Shown: positions 6,494-16,129, counted from the first letter of the stretch. The stretch is DNA of 64,000 nucleotides from Bacillus sp. Bos-x628 (GCF_040500475.1 NZ_CP159358.1:682001-746000), one strand, 5' to 3'. The notes: generated by a model from the letters alone, not told the origin. Translations and numbers: made by a program.

Positions 6494-6673
6494 TTATCCG
6501 TTTTGAGAAGTTGTGTTTCGATCGATTTTTTGTGGAATGAAAGTTGTATTTCTATTCGAATCCTCCATTGTTGTATTTCGGTTTGATGCTGGTTTAATCA
6601 TACTAGATACTTCATATACACCTGCACCTAAAAAGATAATAGAGCTTATAACAATCATTTTTTTAATACTCAT
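6494..6673 (-). CDS. Phr signal-peptide precursor with three NRNTT/DRNTT copies
   Basis: 59 residues: basic start MSIKK, hydrophobic export segment (6-20), then an exported part carrying NRNTT at 31-35, NRNTT at 40-44 and DRNTT at 51-55. Phr precursors are exported, trimmed to a penta- or hexapeptide, re-imported by Opp and bind the cognate Rap; the B. subtilis PhrH product is (T)DRNTT from memory, so this is PhrH-like in signal. ATG 6673 overlaps the end of rap by 11 bases and its ribosome site AAAGGAGAG lies inside rap, so the two are translated together. Three signal copies in one precursor are unusual compared with classical single-copy Phr proteins. Confidence 0.85.
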   Translation of the reverse strand: MSIKKMIVISSIIFLGAGVYEVSSMIKPASNRNTTMEDSNRNTTFIPQKIDRNTTSQNG

Positions 6674-7781
6674 AAAGACACTCTCCTTTTTGAATATTAT
6701 GTTGGGCTTGAAATGCCATCCTGTAATATTCTGTTGATTTCTCAAACTTTCCTCTTTTTTCATGAATAACTGCAAGATTTTTAGTGAATTCTTCTACGAA
6801 AACAAACAACTGCTTTTCTTCAAATGTCTGAAGCATAGCTTGAATTTCATCCTCATCATTACTTTCATATGTTGTTCTTATAGAACGTATTAATAAAATT
6901 TCGTGTGGATTCTCTTTATGAGAGACAAGTTTCAAAGCTTTATCCACTAATTTGGATGCTTCATCATTTTCTCCTGTCTTATATAGCGCCCAACAAAGGT
7001 TAACATATATGACCGATTTTACATCGTACATACCATCTTCTGATATTTCAAGGGACTCTTGATAATATTGGATAGCCTTTGCATAATCTTGTTTTTTCTC
7101 ATAATTGTTTCCTATATTTAAAAGTGCCTTGGCAATCAACCTATTATCCGCTATTTCTTCAGCAATGGAATAGGCTTTATTCAGATGTATGAATGATTTT
7201 TCATACTGTTTAAAATCATCATAATTTCCTGCTATTACAAATAAGCATTGAATTTTTCTCACTTTATAAAGATCATATTGATCATAGATTTCAAACGCTT
7301 TTAAAATATGATGCATCGAAACATGGGTTTGTTTCATAATATAGTAAGCTTCAGCCACCTTAAAGTGAAACTCGGCTTGCTCAATATCATCTATAACTAG
7401 CGTAAGTTGTTTCTCGGCCATTTTATAGTATTGGATGGCCTGTACATATTCTTTTATGCTGAACTCATACATACCTCTAAAAAAGGCATTGTAATACTGC
7501 AACATGCCGGAAAGTCGGTGATTTGTATTTTCGATTTTATCAGCTAAGTCTGCAATTGACACAGATCGTTTCTCTGAAGGTTTAATATAATCAAGCATCA
7601 ACTGATGACGAAAACACATCAATTGATAGTAGATAAGTAAATCTTGGTCTTCTTCCATTCTCTCAATTTCTTGTTCCACTTCGGCTTTCAAAATCTCTGC
7701 ATCTGGTACACTAAATTGCCGAATCATTTTATACCATTCATTTATTTTCACACCAACATGTGAAGAAAGAACTTTCTCCAT
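6663..7781 (-). CDS. Rap-family regulator (TPR protein)
   Basis: 372 residues from ATG 7781. The N-terminal three-helix bundle (VGVKINEWYKMIRQF, EVEQEIERMEEDQDLLIYYQL) and the C-terminal run of TPR units (FHFKVAEAYYIMKQTHVSMHHI, ALLNIGNNYEKKQDYAKAIQYYQESL) are typical of Rap proteins, which dephosphorylate Spo0F or block ComA or related DNA-binding regulators and are inhibited by the Phr peptide. The partner phr overlaps its 3' end. An upstream in-frame GTG (7790) is too close to AAGGGAG to be the start. No ComA box was seen. The pair lies in the accessory island, as many mobile rap-phr pairs do. The precise target cannot be read from sequence. Confidence 0.9.
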   Translation of the reverse strand: MEKVLSSHVGVKINEWYKMIRQFSVPDAEILKAEVEQEIERMEEDQDLLIYYQLMCFRHQLMLDYIKPSEKRSVSIADLADKIENTNHRLSGMLQYYNAFFRGMYEFSIKEYVQAIQYYKMAEKQLTLVIDDIEQAEFHFKVAEAYYIMKQTHVSMHHILKAFEIYDQYDLYKVRKIQCLFVIAGNYDDFKQYEKSFIHLNKAYSIAEEIADNRLIAKALLNIGNNYEKKQDYAKAIQYYQESLEISEDGMYDVKSVIYVNLCWALYKTGENDEASKLVDKALKLVSHKENPHEILLIRSIRTTYESNDEDEIQAMLQTFEEKQLFVFVEEFTKNLAVIHEKRGKFEKSTEYYRMAFQAQHNIQKGECLYEY

Positions 7782-7979
7782 CTCCCTCACTCTCCCTTTG
7801 AAACCCTTTGTGTAATTTTAACACAATATTTACAGCATATGAAAAGATTGGATATCTGAACTGAAAATTTTCGGTATACCGCAATCGAGATGTCTTACCA
7901 AGCTCATTGCTTGAGTCAATCACTAGAACACATTCTGGACAGAGTGTTTTGATTCAACTAGGAAAAATTCATCTTCTTT

Positions 7980-8610
7980 GCCGTTAGACCATTGAAGAGA
8001 ATTTCATCAAATCCGTGTGATGGAGTTGTATGACCGAAGAAAGATTGAAGTAAGTATAAACAGGGTTTGGAGTATATTAACTCTGAGGATATTGGAAAGT
8101 TCTTGAAAATAGTTCGACAGGATCACTAAATCTACTACATTTTCTTTAAGACTTTGATTGTAACTGGAATGAGGAAAGGGGAAGCGGCTGCTCTTCAAAG
8201 AAAAGATATTGATCTGAAGAACTATAATCATAAATAAATCACTAGATTTCTAGAGAAAACCTGGTGAAGAAGCATTCGGGAACACAAAAACATATCATTC
8301 AGAACGGACAATCAAGATTACTGAATCTCCTACAAAAGAATTGCAATCTCACATGAACATGAGCTAGATCTTGTTTTTGCACAGAAAAAGGAGCTCCTTT
8401 ACCAAAATCCTCCCTGTTCAATGCTCTAAAAAGGATATTGAAGCTGAAATAGCAAATATCCCAATCCATGGACTAAGACATACTCATGCCGTTCTTCTGT
8501 TAGAAGCTGGCCAAAGCATAAAGTTCATCCAAGAAAGATTGGGACATAAAAACATAAGCATCACTTCTGACGTATATGCTCATAATATAAGTGAAAAAAT
8601 TCGAAAATAA
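7980..8610 (+). pseudogene. Remnant of a phage-type tyrosine integrase
   Basis: Broken frames still spell the catalytic domain: EYINSEDIGKFLKIVRQDH, stop, IYYIFFKTLIVTGMRKGEA (first catalytic Arg region), AALQRKDIDLKNY, stop, KTYHSERTIKITE, then an open stretch 8371-8610 with HGLRHTHA, LGHKNI and SDVYAH, the conserved H-x-x-R, H and tyrosine nucleophile. Several in-frame stops and frame changes make it inactive. It faces the 3' end of glnA and probably marks the right end of the element that brought in the LXG, toxin and rap-phr genes. Confidence 0.8.
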
Positions 8611-8636
8611 ATCTATGGACAGTTTCGAGAATTACA

Positions 8637-8663
8637 TCAACTCAATTCTGAGTTGAACTTTTT
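8637..8663 (+). terminator. Terminator after the integrase remnant
   Basis: TCAACTCA (8637-8644) pairs perfectly with TGAGTTGA (8649-8656) over ATTC, followed by ACTTTTT. Confidence 0.65.
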
Positions 8664-8667
8664 GTTG

Positions 8668-8735
8668 AATTTGGTGGTCAAAAAGTGGTCAACCCTTATT
8701 CAGGGTGTGGTCACTATTCATTGGACCACCAAATT
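8668..8735. repeat. Palindromic element between the integrase remnant and glnA
   Basis: Perfect 12-bp arms AATTTGGTGGTC (8668-8679) and GACCACCAAATT (8724-8735) enclose two further TGGTC copies. It may be an integrase-binding or attachment region, or the 3' hairpin of glnA mRNA; the sequence alone does not decide. Confidence 0.5.
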
Positions 8736-8770
8736 TATTTTTAAGACCCTATTAAATCAACGTTTCTCTA

Positions 8771-10105
8771 TTAATACTGAGACATATACTGATCGCGTTC
8801 CCATGGGTGAACTTGGGTGCGGAACATATCCCATTCGATTTCTTTTGCTTCGACGAAGTGCTCGAATAAGTGCTCACCTAGGGCATTCACCATGACTTCG
8901 TTTGATTTTAAATGCTCAAGAGCTTCTGCAAGTGTTGCAGGGAGATCGGCGATGCCGTTTTCAAGGCGCTCTTCTTTGTCCATGACATAGATGTTTCTGT
9001 CGATTGGAGCAGGTGCAGCTAGTTTGTTTTTGATTCCGTCTAGACCTGCTGCAAGTAATACGCTTAGTGCAAGGTAAGGGTTTGCAGATGGGTCAACGCT
9101 TCGCACTTCCACACGTGTGCTGATGCCGCGTGATGCAGGAATACGGATAAGCGGGCTGCGGTTTTGTGCACTCCATGCTACATAGCAAGGCGCTTCATAG
9201 CCTGGAACAAGACGCTTATAAGAGTTGACTGTAGGGTTTGTGACCGCTGTAAAGCTTGTTGCATGCTTCACGATACCAGCGATAAAGTGTCTAGCGGTCT
9301 CGCTTAATTGTAAATCTGCTTTTTCATCATAGAATGCATTTTTCCCATCTTTGAATAATGATAGGTTACAGTGCATACCAGAACCGTTTACACCAAACAA
9401 TGGTTTTGGCATAAATGTCGCATGTAGACCGTGCTTTCTTGCAATCGTTTTGACAACGAGTTTAAAGGTTTGAATGTCATCACAAGAGCGGATAGCGCCT
9501 GCATATTTGAAATCAATTTCATGTTGCCCAGGTGCTACTTCATGGTGAGATGCTTCAATTTCAAAGCCCATCTCTTCCAGTTCAAGTACGATATCACGGC
9601 GACAGTTTTCGCCTAGATCTGTTGGTGCAAGATCAAAGTATCCGCCTTTATCGTTTAATTCAAGGGTCGGTTCACCTTTTTCATCAAGTTTAAATAAGAA
9701 GAATTCTGGCTCGGGTCCAAGGTTGAAATCGCTAAATCCCAGCTCTTCCATTTCTTTCAAGATACGCTTTAAGTTGTTGCGCGGGTCACCATCAAACGGT
9801 GTACCATCTGGTTTATAAATGTCACAAATAAAGCGTGCAACTTTACCTTTTTCTGCTGTCCAAGGGAAAATAACAAATGTATTAAGATCTGGATATAGGT
9901 ACATATCTGATTCTTCAATACGTACAAATCCTTCAATAGATGAACCATCAAACATACATTTGTTATCGAGAGCTTTCTCAAGCTGGCTCACAGGAATCTC
10001 AACATTTTTAATCGTTCCGAGAATGTCTGTAAATTGCAGACGGATGTACTTTACGTTTTCCTCATTTACTAATTTTATGATATCTTCTCTTGTGTATTTT
10101 GCCAT
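8771..10105 (-). CDS. glnA: Glutamine synthetase, type I-alpha
   Basis: 444 residues, the B. subtilis length, nearly identical to Gln[37 protein letters not shown] and [26 protein letters not shown] are present. It joins ammonium to glutamate using ATP as the cytoplasmic dodecamer; in Bacillus the feedback-inhibited enzyme also controls TnrA and GlnR by protein contact (family knowledge). It is the second gene of glnR-glnA, 60 bases after glnR, and so falls under the GlnR operator. ATG 10105 has a GGGGAGGAG-type site upstream. No clear terminator was seen beyond the palindrome at 8668-8735. Confidence 0.97.
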   Translation of the reverse strand: MAKYTREDIIKLVNEENVKYIRLQFTDILGTIKNVEIPVSQLEKALDNKCMFDGSSIEGFVRIEESDMYLYPDLNTFVIFPWTAEKGKVARFICDIYKPDGTPFDGDPRNNLKRILKEMEELGFSDFNLGPEPEFFLFKLDEKGEPTLELNDKGGYFDLAPTDLGENCRRDIVLELEEMGFEIEASHHEVAPGQHEIDFKYAGAIRSCDDIQTFKLVVKTIARKHGLHATFMPKPLFGVNGSGMHCNLSLFKDGKNAFYDEKADLQLSETARHFIAGIVKHATSFTAVTNPTVNSYKRLVPGYEAPCYVAWSAQNRSPLIRIPASRGISTRVEVRSVDPSANPYLALSVLLAAGLDGIKNKLAAPAPIDRNIYVMDKEERLENGIADLPATLAEALEHLKSNEVMVNALGEHLFEHFVEAKEIEWDMFRTQVHPWERDQYMSQY

Positions 10106-10165
10106 TTCGTAAAACTCCTCCCCTACAAAAGGTAAAATGTTTATAGCAATGCTTTTGCTAATCAG

Positions 10166-10576
10166 TTAACGGAAGAACCTTGACATATCCCCTTGCCTAA
10201 AGGTCGTTCCTTGTTGGAAACGTCCTGCCTGAATGAGTTCCTTCTTCAGTAGCTTCCTGAGTTCATCATCTGTCAAGTTGTGCTTTGCTGAGGTTTTCTC
10301 CTTTGTCTGTATTTCAGACGTTGGATTTTCTGCCTCAGCTTTGGCAAACAGTTTCTTAATTCCTGCCATGTTTACACCTTGTTCGATGAGGTTTTTAATC
10401 TCTAGTAATTTATCAACATCATGAAAAGAAAATAATCGGCGATTCCCGTCACTTCTTGCTGGAAATACTAAACCATTTTCCTCATAATAGCGAATTTGTC
10501 TTGCAGACAGTTCTGTTAGCTGCATGACAATCCCAATTGGAAATAAAGGCATTGAGCGGCGAATGTTATCACTCAT
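10166..10576 (-). CDS. glnR: MerR-family nitrogen repressor GlnR
   Basis: 136 residues beginning [15 protein letters not shown], as in B. subtilis. The N-terminal winged helix ([32 protein letters not shown]) is MerR type; the C-terminal tail, ending RQGDMSRFF, is the autoinhibitory segment that contacts feedback-inhibited GlnA. It represses glnRA when nitrogen is plentiful. I chose ATG 10576, with GAGGAGGAG 9 bases upstream, over an 11-residue longer frame. Promoter and operator are visible directly upstream. Confidence 0.96.
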   Translation of the reverse strand: MSDNIRRSMPLFPIGIVMQLTELSARQIRYYEENGLVFPARSDGNRRLFSFHDVDKLLEIKNLIEQGVNMAGIKKLFAKAEAENPTSEIQTKEKTSAKHNLTDDELRKLLKKELIQAGRFQQGTTFRQGDMSRFFR

Positions 10577-10607
10577 CTCAACTGTCTCCTCCTCTTTGCT
10601 TAAATTC

Positions 10608-10636
10608 ATTATATGTCATGTTATATTATGTGTCAA
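10608..10636 (-). promoter_or_regulatory. glnR sigma-A promoter
   Basis: On the minus strand TTGACA (10631-10636), 17-base spacer, TATAAT (10608-10613): a perfect consensus promoter. A second, imperfect GlnR-like half-site pair overlaps it. Confidence 0.85.
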
Positions 10637-10641
10637 CAATA

Positions 10642-10658
10642 TGTTAGGAATATTAACA
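10642..10658 (-). promoter_or_regulatory. GlnR/TnrA operator
   Basis: TGTTAGGAATATTAACA fits TGTNAN7TNACA exactly and lies 5 bases upstream of the -35, the position of the operator in B. subtilis glnRA. Confidence 0.85.
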
Positions 10659-10667
10659 TGTATTTGT

Positions 10668-11948
10668 TTATTTAGATGTCACTTCAATCAAACCTTGATT
10701 CATTAAAGAATCTACTGCGCTGCAAACGGCATTTTTCACATGGGCATATGTGAGTCCGCCTTGAACATATGCCGTATAAGGCGGTCTGATCGGTCCATCA
10801 GCTGATAATTCGATACTCGCTCCTTGCACAAAAGTACCAGCTGCCATAATGACATCATCTTCATAGCCCGGCATATAGCTTGCGTGCGGCGTCACATGAC
10901 TGTTGACAGGGGAAGCATATTGAATCGCTTGGCAAAAAGCAATCATTTTTTTAGGATCTCCAAATTCAACGGATTGAATTAAGTCGGTTCTTTTGGCATT
11001 CCACGCTGGATTTGTTTGAAATCCAAGCTTTTCAAGAAAACGAGCTGTAAAAACTGCTCCCTTTAAACTTTGCGCAACGACATGAGGCGCTAAGAAGAAT
11101 CCTTGGTACATCTCTTGAAGCGCATACAGCGATGCACCCGCTTCACTGCCGATGCCTGGTGATGTCATGCGATATGAGCACGCTTCTACCCATCTTTCTT
11201 TCCCGACAATGTAGCCGCCTGTTTTGGCAAGACCGCCTCCTGGATTTTTAATAAGAGAACCAGCCATTAAATCTGCACCAACATGACAAGGCTCTTGTAA
11301 TTCAGTGAATTCACCGTAACAGTTGTCTACAAAGACAATGATTTCTTCATTAATTGACTTCACGAATGTAATCATTTGCTCGATTTCTTCAATAGTAAAG
11401 GACGGTCTTGAAGCATAGCCTTTGGAGCGTTGGATACCAATCACTTTTGTTTTAGAAGAGATGGTCTCTTTGACTTTTTCAAAATTGACTGACCCATCTT
11501 GAAGTAAATCAACGACCTTGTAGTCAATATGAAAGTCTTTTAATGAGCCTGTCCCTTCTTTTCCGCGGATACCCACTATTTCTTCTAGGGTATCGTACGG
11601 CTTTCCTGTCATATAAATCAATTCATCGCCGGGTCTTAATACACCAAACAACGCTATGGAAATTGCGTGTGTGCCTGAAATAATTTGCGGACGCACAAGA
11701 CCGCTTTCTCCCCCAAATACATCGGCATAAATGTTTTCTAATGTGTTTCTTCCCATATCATCATAGCCATATCCAGTTGTCGGATGAAAATGTGAATCAC
11801 TAACTTTATGCTTTCGGTAACTTTCGAGTACACGCCACTCGTTTTGTTCACTGATTTGATCAATTTGCTGATGCATGCGTAAAATCTCTTGTTCTGTTTC
11901 TGCTGCTACTTTTTCTAACATTTTGCCATGTTTTAATGTGTGAAACAT
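10668..11948 (-). CDS. ynbB: YnbB, PLP-dependent Met-gamma-lyase-like (aluminium resistance family) protein
   Basis: 426 residues of the fold-type I PLP family often annotated as methionine gamma-lyase-related or aluminium resistance protein. Visible marks are GTHAISIALFGVLRPGDEL, FVDNCYGEF and the cofactor lysine region SLIKNPGGGLAKTGGYIVG. The real reaction in Bacillus is not established. It lies between hflX and glnR as in B. subtilis, with ATG 11948 18 bases after the hflX stop, suggesting co-transcription with hflX. Confidence 0.9.
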   Translation of the reverse strand: MFHTLKHGKMLEKVAAETEQEILRMHQQIDQISEQNEWRVLESYRKHKVSDSHFHPTTGYGYDDMGRNTLENIYADVFGGESGLVRPQIISGTHAISIALFGVLRPGDELIYMTGKPYDTLEEIVGIRGKEGTGSLKDFHIDYKVVDLLQDGSVNFEKVKETISSKTKVIGIQRSKGYASRPSFTIEEIEQMITFVKSINEEIIVFVDNCYGEFTELQEPCHVGADLMAGSLIKNPGGGLAKTGGYIVGKERWVEACSYRMTSPGIGSEAGASLYALQEMYQGFFLAPHVVAQSLKGAVFTARFLEKLGFQTNPAWNAKRTDLIQSVEFGDPKKMIAFCQAIQYASPVNSHVTPHASYMPGYEDDVIMAAGTFVQGASIELSADGPIRPPYTAYVQGGLTYAHVKNAVCSAVDSLMNQGLIEVTSK

Positions 11949-11966
11949 TGTTATTCTATTCCTTTC

Positions 11967-13229
11967 CTACAACATATACTTCTTAATGTGACCTAATATC
12001 GTCTGGTCTTCACCGATAAACCCGGTGACCTCGTAAAGTTCGGCGTCTTTTTGAAACTCTAGCGATTCCACAAGTGTTGCTGATTTTAATGCTGATATCA
12101 GCTTTCCTTCATATGCCGGAATGTTCACATGGTAAGGCATTAAAAAGTCTTTTTTCAGCTCTGCCATAATTGTAGCCTTTAACCGCTTGATGTCTTCATC
12201 ATCTCTAGCGCTTATCAAAATATGCCGCTGCTTTGAAGAAGGGATGAAATCCGGACTGATTTGATCTTCTTTATTATAGACGGTCAGCATAGGAATACGG
12301 TCTGCTTCTAATTCCTTTAAAAGCTCATGAACCGTCCGTTCGTGTCCTTCGTAATCCTCATTAGAAGAATCGATCACATGAAGCAAATAGTCTGCTTCCT
12401 TCACTTCCTCAAGTGTGGAGCGAAATGCCGCAATGAGTGTCGTTGGAAGGTCTTGAATAAAACCAACTGTATCTGAAATAAGAACACTGTACCCAGATTC
12501 TAGTGTCATTTTACGTGTCATTGGATCAAGCGTTGCAAAAAGCAAATCTTCTTCATGACTATCTGCATCTGTTAACTGGTTAAACAAAGTGGATTTACCG
12601 GCATTCGTATAACCAACAATGGCAATTTGAAAAACACCATTTTTCTTGCGTCTTTCACGATATCTTGTTCGGTGTTCTTTTACTGCAGACAGCCCCGCGT
12701 GAATTTCATGAATTCGGCTACGAATATGGCGTCTGTCTGTTTCAAGCTTTGTCTCACCAGGACCTCTTGCACCAATACCGCCTCCTTGTCTTGAAAGGCT
12801 GATTCCTTGTCCGCTTAGTCGTGGTAAGGCATATTGAAGCTGAGCAAGCTCAATTTGTAGCTTCCCCTCTCGTGTACGGGCTCTTTTGGCGAAGATATCT
12901 AAAATCAATTGTGTCCGGTCAATAATCTTTACGTCTAAAGCAGTCGCCAAAGCTTTTAACTGGCTTGGAGAAAGCTCATCATTAAATATAATGACATCAC
13001 ATGCTAATTCTGCGCAAAGAACTTCAAGCTCTTCTACTTTCCCTTTTCCAATGTATGTTGCACTGTCTTGTCTATTTCTTTTCTGCGTTATGAAGCTAAC
13101 GGCTTCTCCGCCCGCTGTTTTTGTTAAGGAAGCTAATTCTTCCATCGAGTATTGAAAGCGTTCATCTGTTACATGCGGCAATTGACAGCCGACAAGTATC
13201 GCCTTTTCTTTGTTTTCTTGTTCATTCAA
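11967..13229 (-). CDS. hflX: GTPase HflX (YnbA), ribosome-splitting factor
   Basis: 420 residues if started at TTG 13229 ([18 protein letters not shown]), the B. subtilis YnbA length; the open frame continues 24 codons upstream without homology, and GAAAGGA lies about 11 bases before the TTG. N-terminal HflX domain, then the glycine-rich linker [21 protein letters not shown], then G1 [10 protein letters not shown]3 DTVGF and G4 NKED. HflX binds the 50S subunit and dissociates stalled or stressed ribosomes. It is followed by ynbB. Confidence 0.92.
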   Translation of the reverse strand: MNEQENKEKAILVGCQLPHVTDERFQYSMEELASLTKTAGGEAVSFITQKRNRQDSATYIGKGKVEELEVLCAELACDVIIFNDELSPSQLKALATALDVKIIDRTQLILDIFAKRARTREGKLQIELAQLQYALPRLSGQGISLSRQGGGIGARGPGETKLETDRRHIRSRIHEIHAGLSAVKEHRTRYRERRKKNGVFQIAIVGYTNAGKSTLFNQLTDADSHEEDLLFATLDPMTRKMTLESGYSVLISDTVGFIQDLPTTLIAAFRSTLEEVKEADYLLHVIDSSNEDYEGHERTVHELLKELEADRIPMLTVYNKEDQISPDFIPSSKQRHILISARDDEDIKRLKATIMAELKKDFLMPYHVNIPAYEGKLISALKSATLVESLEFQKDAELYEVTGFIGEDQTILGHIKKYML

Positions 13230-13356
13230 CGTGAATTGTTTCCTTTCTGTACTTAAGTTTTCAGTAGTACCATCATACCAAACCGCAACCACGCATACCA
13301 CTTATTCGGAAGGTTTATTTTACAATGTCTGCTTAAGAAAAGGATACGCCATATTG

Positions 13357-14313
13357 TTAAGGCGTATCCTCTTTCATTTGAAGATCTTGGCTTTTAATGG
13401 TGAGTAAGTCTTTTTTATCATAATGATCTACAAGTAAAAGCCTCATTGCTTGTGCACGAATCGCTTTTTCAATCGTATTCCGTACAAAACGACCATTACT
13501 GAATTTTGCAGGGCTCGTTGTACTTTTGATTTGCATTAAATAATCTCTTAATTTCCATTCTGCTTCTTGTGTAAACTGATACTCACGGTCTGCCATCATT
13601 CGTTTGGCAATATCCATTAATTGATCAACTGTATAATCAGGAAAATTGATGTTGATCGGAAATCTAGATTGAAGTCCTGGGTTTAATGATAAGAAATGAT
13701 CCATTTCTTTAGAATAGCCCGCCAAGATCAAAATGAATTCATGTTGTTTATCTTCCATATGTTTGACCAGTGTGTCAATGGCTTCTTTTCCAAAATCCTT
13801 CTCTCCTCCGCGCGCAAGAGAGTAAGCTTCGTCAATGAATAAAATACCGCCAAGTGACTTTTTAATTAAATCCCTTGTTTTCTGCGCTGTATGCCCAATG
13901 TACTCTCCGACAAGATCACCACGTTCTGCTTCTATTAAATGACCTTTTGATAAAACATTCATCTCAAAGAAAAGCTTTCCGACGAGTCGGGCTACAGTTG
14001 TTTTCCCTGTACCTGGGTTGCCTTTAAACATCATATGAAGCGTCTGTTTCCCCACTTTCAGTCCTTGTTCCTGCCTTTTTTGGTTCACAAAAATCCAAGC
14101 ATAAATTTCTTTTATATTGCGTTTCATTTCATCCATTCCCACAAGACTATTCATTTCACGCTCTATCTCTCTTAAGATGCTGTGTTTGGCCTCATTTTTC
14201 TGTAAGGCTTCCAGGTATTCTGCCTCTGAATCTGCATCAATCAATACTTGCTTCTGTCCATTAAGTATAATATTGATTTGGCCGTTGTTTTTATATGTGA
14301 CAGCTCGCTCCAA
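13357..14313 (-). CDS. spoVK: Stage V sporulation AAA+ ATPase SpoVK
   Basis: 318 residues from TTG 14313 (LERAVTYKNNGQINI), which has AGAGGTGA five bases upstream and matches the B. subtilis start; the frame runs 20 codons further upstream without homology. One CbxX/CfqX-type AAA+ domain: Walker A GNPGTGKTT, Walker B GGILFIDEAYSLARGG, sensor region NPGLQSRFP. It is needed for spore maturation in the mother cell. A sigma-K-like promoter lies upstream. The neighbours cwlC and hflX are as in B. subtilis. Confidence 0.93.
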   Translation of the reverse strand: MERAVTYKNNGQINIILNGQKQVLIDADSEAEYLEALQKNEAKHSILREIEREMNSLVGMDEMKRNIKEIYAWIFVNQKRQEQGLKVGKQTLHMMFKGNPGTGKTTVARLVGKLFFEMNVLSKGHLIEAERGDLVGEYIGHTAQKTRDLIKKSLGGILFIDEAYSLARGGEKDFGKEAIDTLVKHMEDKQHEFILILAGYSKEMDHFLSLNPGLQSRFPININFPDYTVDQLMDIAKRMMADREYQFTQEAEWKLRDYLMQIKSTTSPAKFSNGRFVRNTIEKAIRAQAMRLLLVDHYDKKDLLTIKSQDLQMKEDTP

Positions 14314-14384
14314 TGTATTCACCTCTCGCTCTTCTCTCTTTATTCTATTCTGGTGGAGCTGTAATCGTGACAATCGCCCGCTTT

Positions 14385-14411
14385 TTCCCTATGACATGCA
14401 TCTTACTTTGT
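14385..14411 (-). promoter_or_regulatory. Candidate sigma-K promoter of spoVK
   Basis: AC (14410-14411), 16 bases, then CATAGGGAA (14385-14393) on the minus strand; one mismatch to CATAnnnTA. spoVK is known to be transcribed by mother-cell sigma factors. Confidence 0.4.
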
Positions 14412-14620
14412 TGTCAAATTGACCCGAGACAACGGATTTTATAGGGAATTCTGCGGTTTCCCAGGAAATGATCTGATGTCTTTATTGTATTCATCCATTT
14501 TGTGCGGACAAACCAACAATTTACTTTTTCTTAGAAAAAATGTAGCTTTTTGATCACAAATTGTGCAGAAAAGAGTGTCAATGAATTCCGCATTTTGTAC
14601 AAGCAATTTTTCTGTTTTCT

Positions 14621-14629
14621 CATAAAATA
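14621..14629 (+). promoter_or_regulatory. Sigma-K -10 element of cwlC
   Basis: CATAAAATA matches CATAnnnTA 20 bases before the cwlC start; the -35 is not a clean AC. cwlC is a sigma-K gene in B. subtilis. Confidence 0.55.
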
Positions 14630-14648
14630 AAGACGAGGTGATGAATAG

Positions 14649-15407
14649 ATGGTTAAAATTTTTATTGATCCGGGCCACGGAGGAACAGATTCTGGAGCTG
14701 TTGCTAATGGACTTTTTGAGAAAAATTTGACACTTCAAATTGCGCTTTTTCTGAGAGATATCCTGATTAGTGAATATGATGGGATTTCCGTCCGCTTAAG
14801 TCGTTCAACTGACCAAACCGTCACTTTATCCGAGCGAACGAATGCTGCAAATAGCTGGAAAGCTGATTATTTCGTATCGATCCATATCAATGCTGGCGGC
14901 GGCACAGGTTTTGAAAGCTACGTGTACCCTGGCGTTTCTGCGCCGACAACCACATATCGCAATGCTCTTCATGATGAAATTGCCCGCTCGGTTGATCTCA
15001 CCGACCGAGGCAAGAAAAATGCGAATTTCCACGTCCTTCGTGAAACTTCTATGTCCGCTATCTTAACAGAGAACGGTTTTATTGATACGACGTCTGATGC
15101 AAATAAGCTCCGTAACGCTTCCTTCCTTCAAAGTATCGCTCGCGCACATGCTTCCGGATTAGAAAAGGCGTTTCAATTGAAAAAAAAAGCAACTAACCTT
15201 TATAAAGTGCAAGTTGGTGCCTTCAAAGTCAAAGCCAATGCAGATGAACTAGCAAACTCGCTTACATCAAAAGGATTTGATGCATTTGTGTTGTTAGAAG
15301 GCGGCTTATTCAGAGTTCAAGCCGGCGCTTTCCGTTCAAAACAAAACGCGGATGAACTCGCTGCAAAAATCAAGCAAGCTGGTCATGACGCATTTGTTTT
15401 CCAATAA
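14649..15407 (+). CDS. cwlC: Sporulation N-acetylmuramoyl-L-alanine amidase CwlC
   Basis: 252 residues. N-terminal Amidase_3 zinc domain (1-180): FIDPGHGGTDSGA, glutamate in FEKNLTL, SIHINAGGG and the catalytic glutamate in ILTENGFID. The C-terminus has two SPOR repeats (YKVQVGAFK, then FRVQAGAFR), which bind denuded glycan. CwlC helps to lyse the mother-cell wall late in sporulation; it has no signal peptide, as in B. subtilis. ATG 14649 follows GAGGTGA. It is the only core gene on the plus strand between spoVK and ymaB and ends in a shared bidirectional terminator. Confidence 0.95.
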   Translation: MVKIFIDPGHGGTDSGAVANGLFEKNLTLQIALFLRDILISEYDGISVRLSRSTDQTVTLSERTNAANSWKADYFVSIHINAGGGTGFESYVYPGVSAPTTTYRNALHDEIARSVDLTDRGKKNANFHVLRETSMSAILTENGFIDTTSDANKLRNASFLQSIARAHASGLEKAFQLKKKATNLYKVQVGAFKVKANADELANSLTSKGFDAFVLLEGGLFRVQAGAFRSKQNADELAAKIKQAGHDAFVFQ

Positions 15408-15418
15408 CTGTTATATTA

Positions 15419-15457
15419 AACAAACCGGCTCTACTAGGGAAGGAGAGCCGGTTTGTT
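15419..15457. terminator. Bidirectional terminator between cwlC and ymaB
   Basis: Perfect 14-bp arms AACAAACCGGCTCT (15419-15432) and AGAGCCGGTTTGTT (15444-15457) between convergent genes. Confidence 0.85.
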
Positions 15458-15468
15458 AATTAGTGGAT

Positions 15469-16086
15469 TTACGCTAAAATGTTCACGACAAATTGAGACC
15501 AAGTTTCGAGACGATCGAAGTATTCAGGCTTTTTCAATTCAGATACTTTCATCCATTTTCCTGAGATTTGATCTGTTTCTCTTACTTCAACGTGAGCACC
15601 AGGTACTAATTCAAGTGCGGATAAAAACCCAATGTGCACACGACCAACACTGTTGTCGTCATCATTGATTAATCCAAGAGTTCGCATATCGAGTTTGTCT
15701 TCCTCTTGAATGGAAAGTTCCTCATCGAGTTCACGATCCGTATTTTTCTTTAGGATCTCAGCAAAGTTTTTGCCTTCGATAAAGTTCATATGACCTCCAA
15801 AACCAAGAGATAACTTATGATGTAATCTTGTTTCTCCGCCGCCTTGAAGTCTTTCATATACATATACTTCATCTTCACGCTTAATCACGACATAAGGGAT
15901 TGGCTGCTTGAAGTCTGGATTTTCTTCCGCATCGCCTCTTCGCATCTGTTCAAAGTGTTCTTCGATTTCTTTCATAATGGTTTTGATCGTTTGCTCTTCA
16001 CTATTTACACCATTAAATGTCAGTGTTTCATTTTGAAATACACATTTGCGCGGTGCAACTAAAATGATTTCATCCATTTTTCCCAT
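15469..16086 (-). CDS. ymaB: YmaB, Nudix-like protein of the nrd operon
   Basis: 205 residues from MGKMDEIILVAPR, the B. subtilis length, with GGAGG 9 bases before ATG 16086; 17 extra upstream codons are not conserved. A Nudix-like segment is visible at LSLGFGGHMN followed by NTDRELDEEL, so a nucleotide-related hydrolase role is plausible, but the substrate is not known. It follows nrdF across a terminator-like hairpin as in B. subtilis. Confidence 0.9.
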   Translation of the reverse strand: MGKMDEIILVAPRKCVFQNETLTFNGVNSEEQTIKTIMKEIEEHFEQMRRGDAEENPDFKQPIPYVVIKREDEVYVYERLQGGGETRLHHKLSLGFGGHMNFIEGKNFAEILKKNTDRELDEELSIQEEDKLDMRTLGLINDDDNSVGRVHIGFLSALELVPGAHVEVRETDQISGKWMKVSELKKPEYFDRLETWSQFVVNILA

Positions 16087-16129
16087 GTTGGGTAACCTCC
16101 AGTATGTAACAAGTTGTAAGAAATGGCAA

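Noticed and set aside
8653..8895. Plus-strand frame across the glnA 3' end
   Set aside because: Mostly antisense to glnA and includes the palindromic element; not gene-like.
14117..14738. Frames on both strands around the spoVK/cwlC intergenic region
   Set aside because: They overlap spoVK or the sigma-K promoter region of cwlC and show no known protein pattern.
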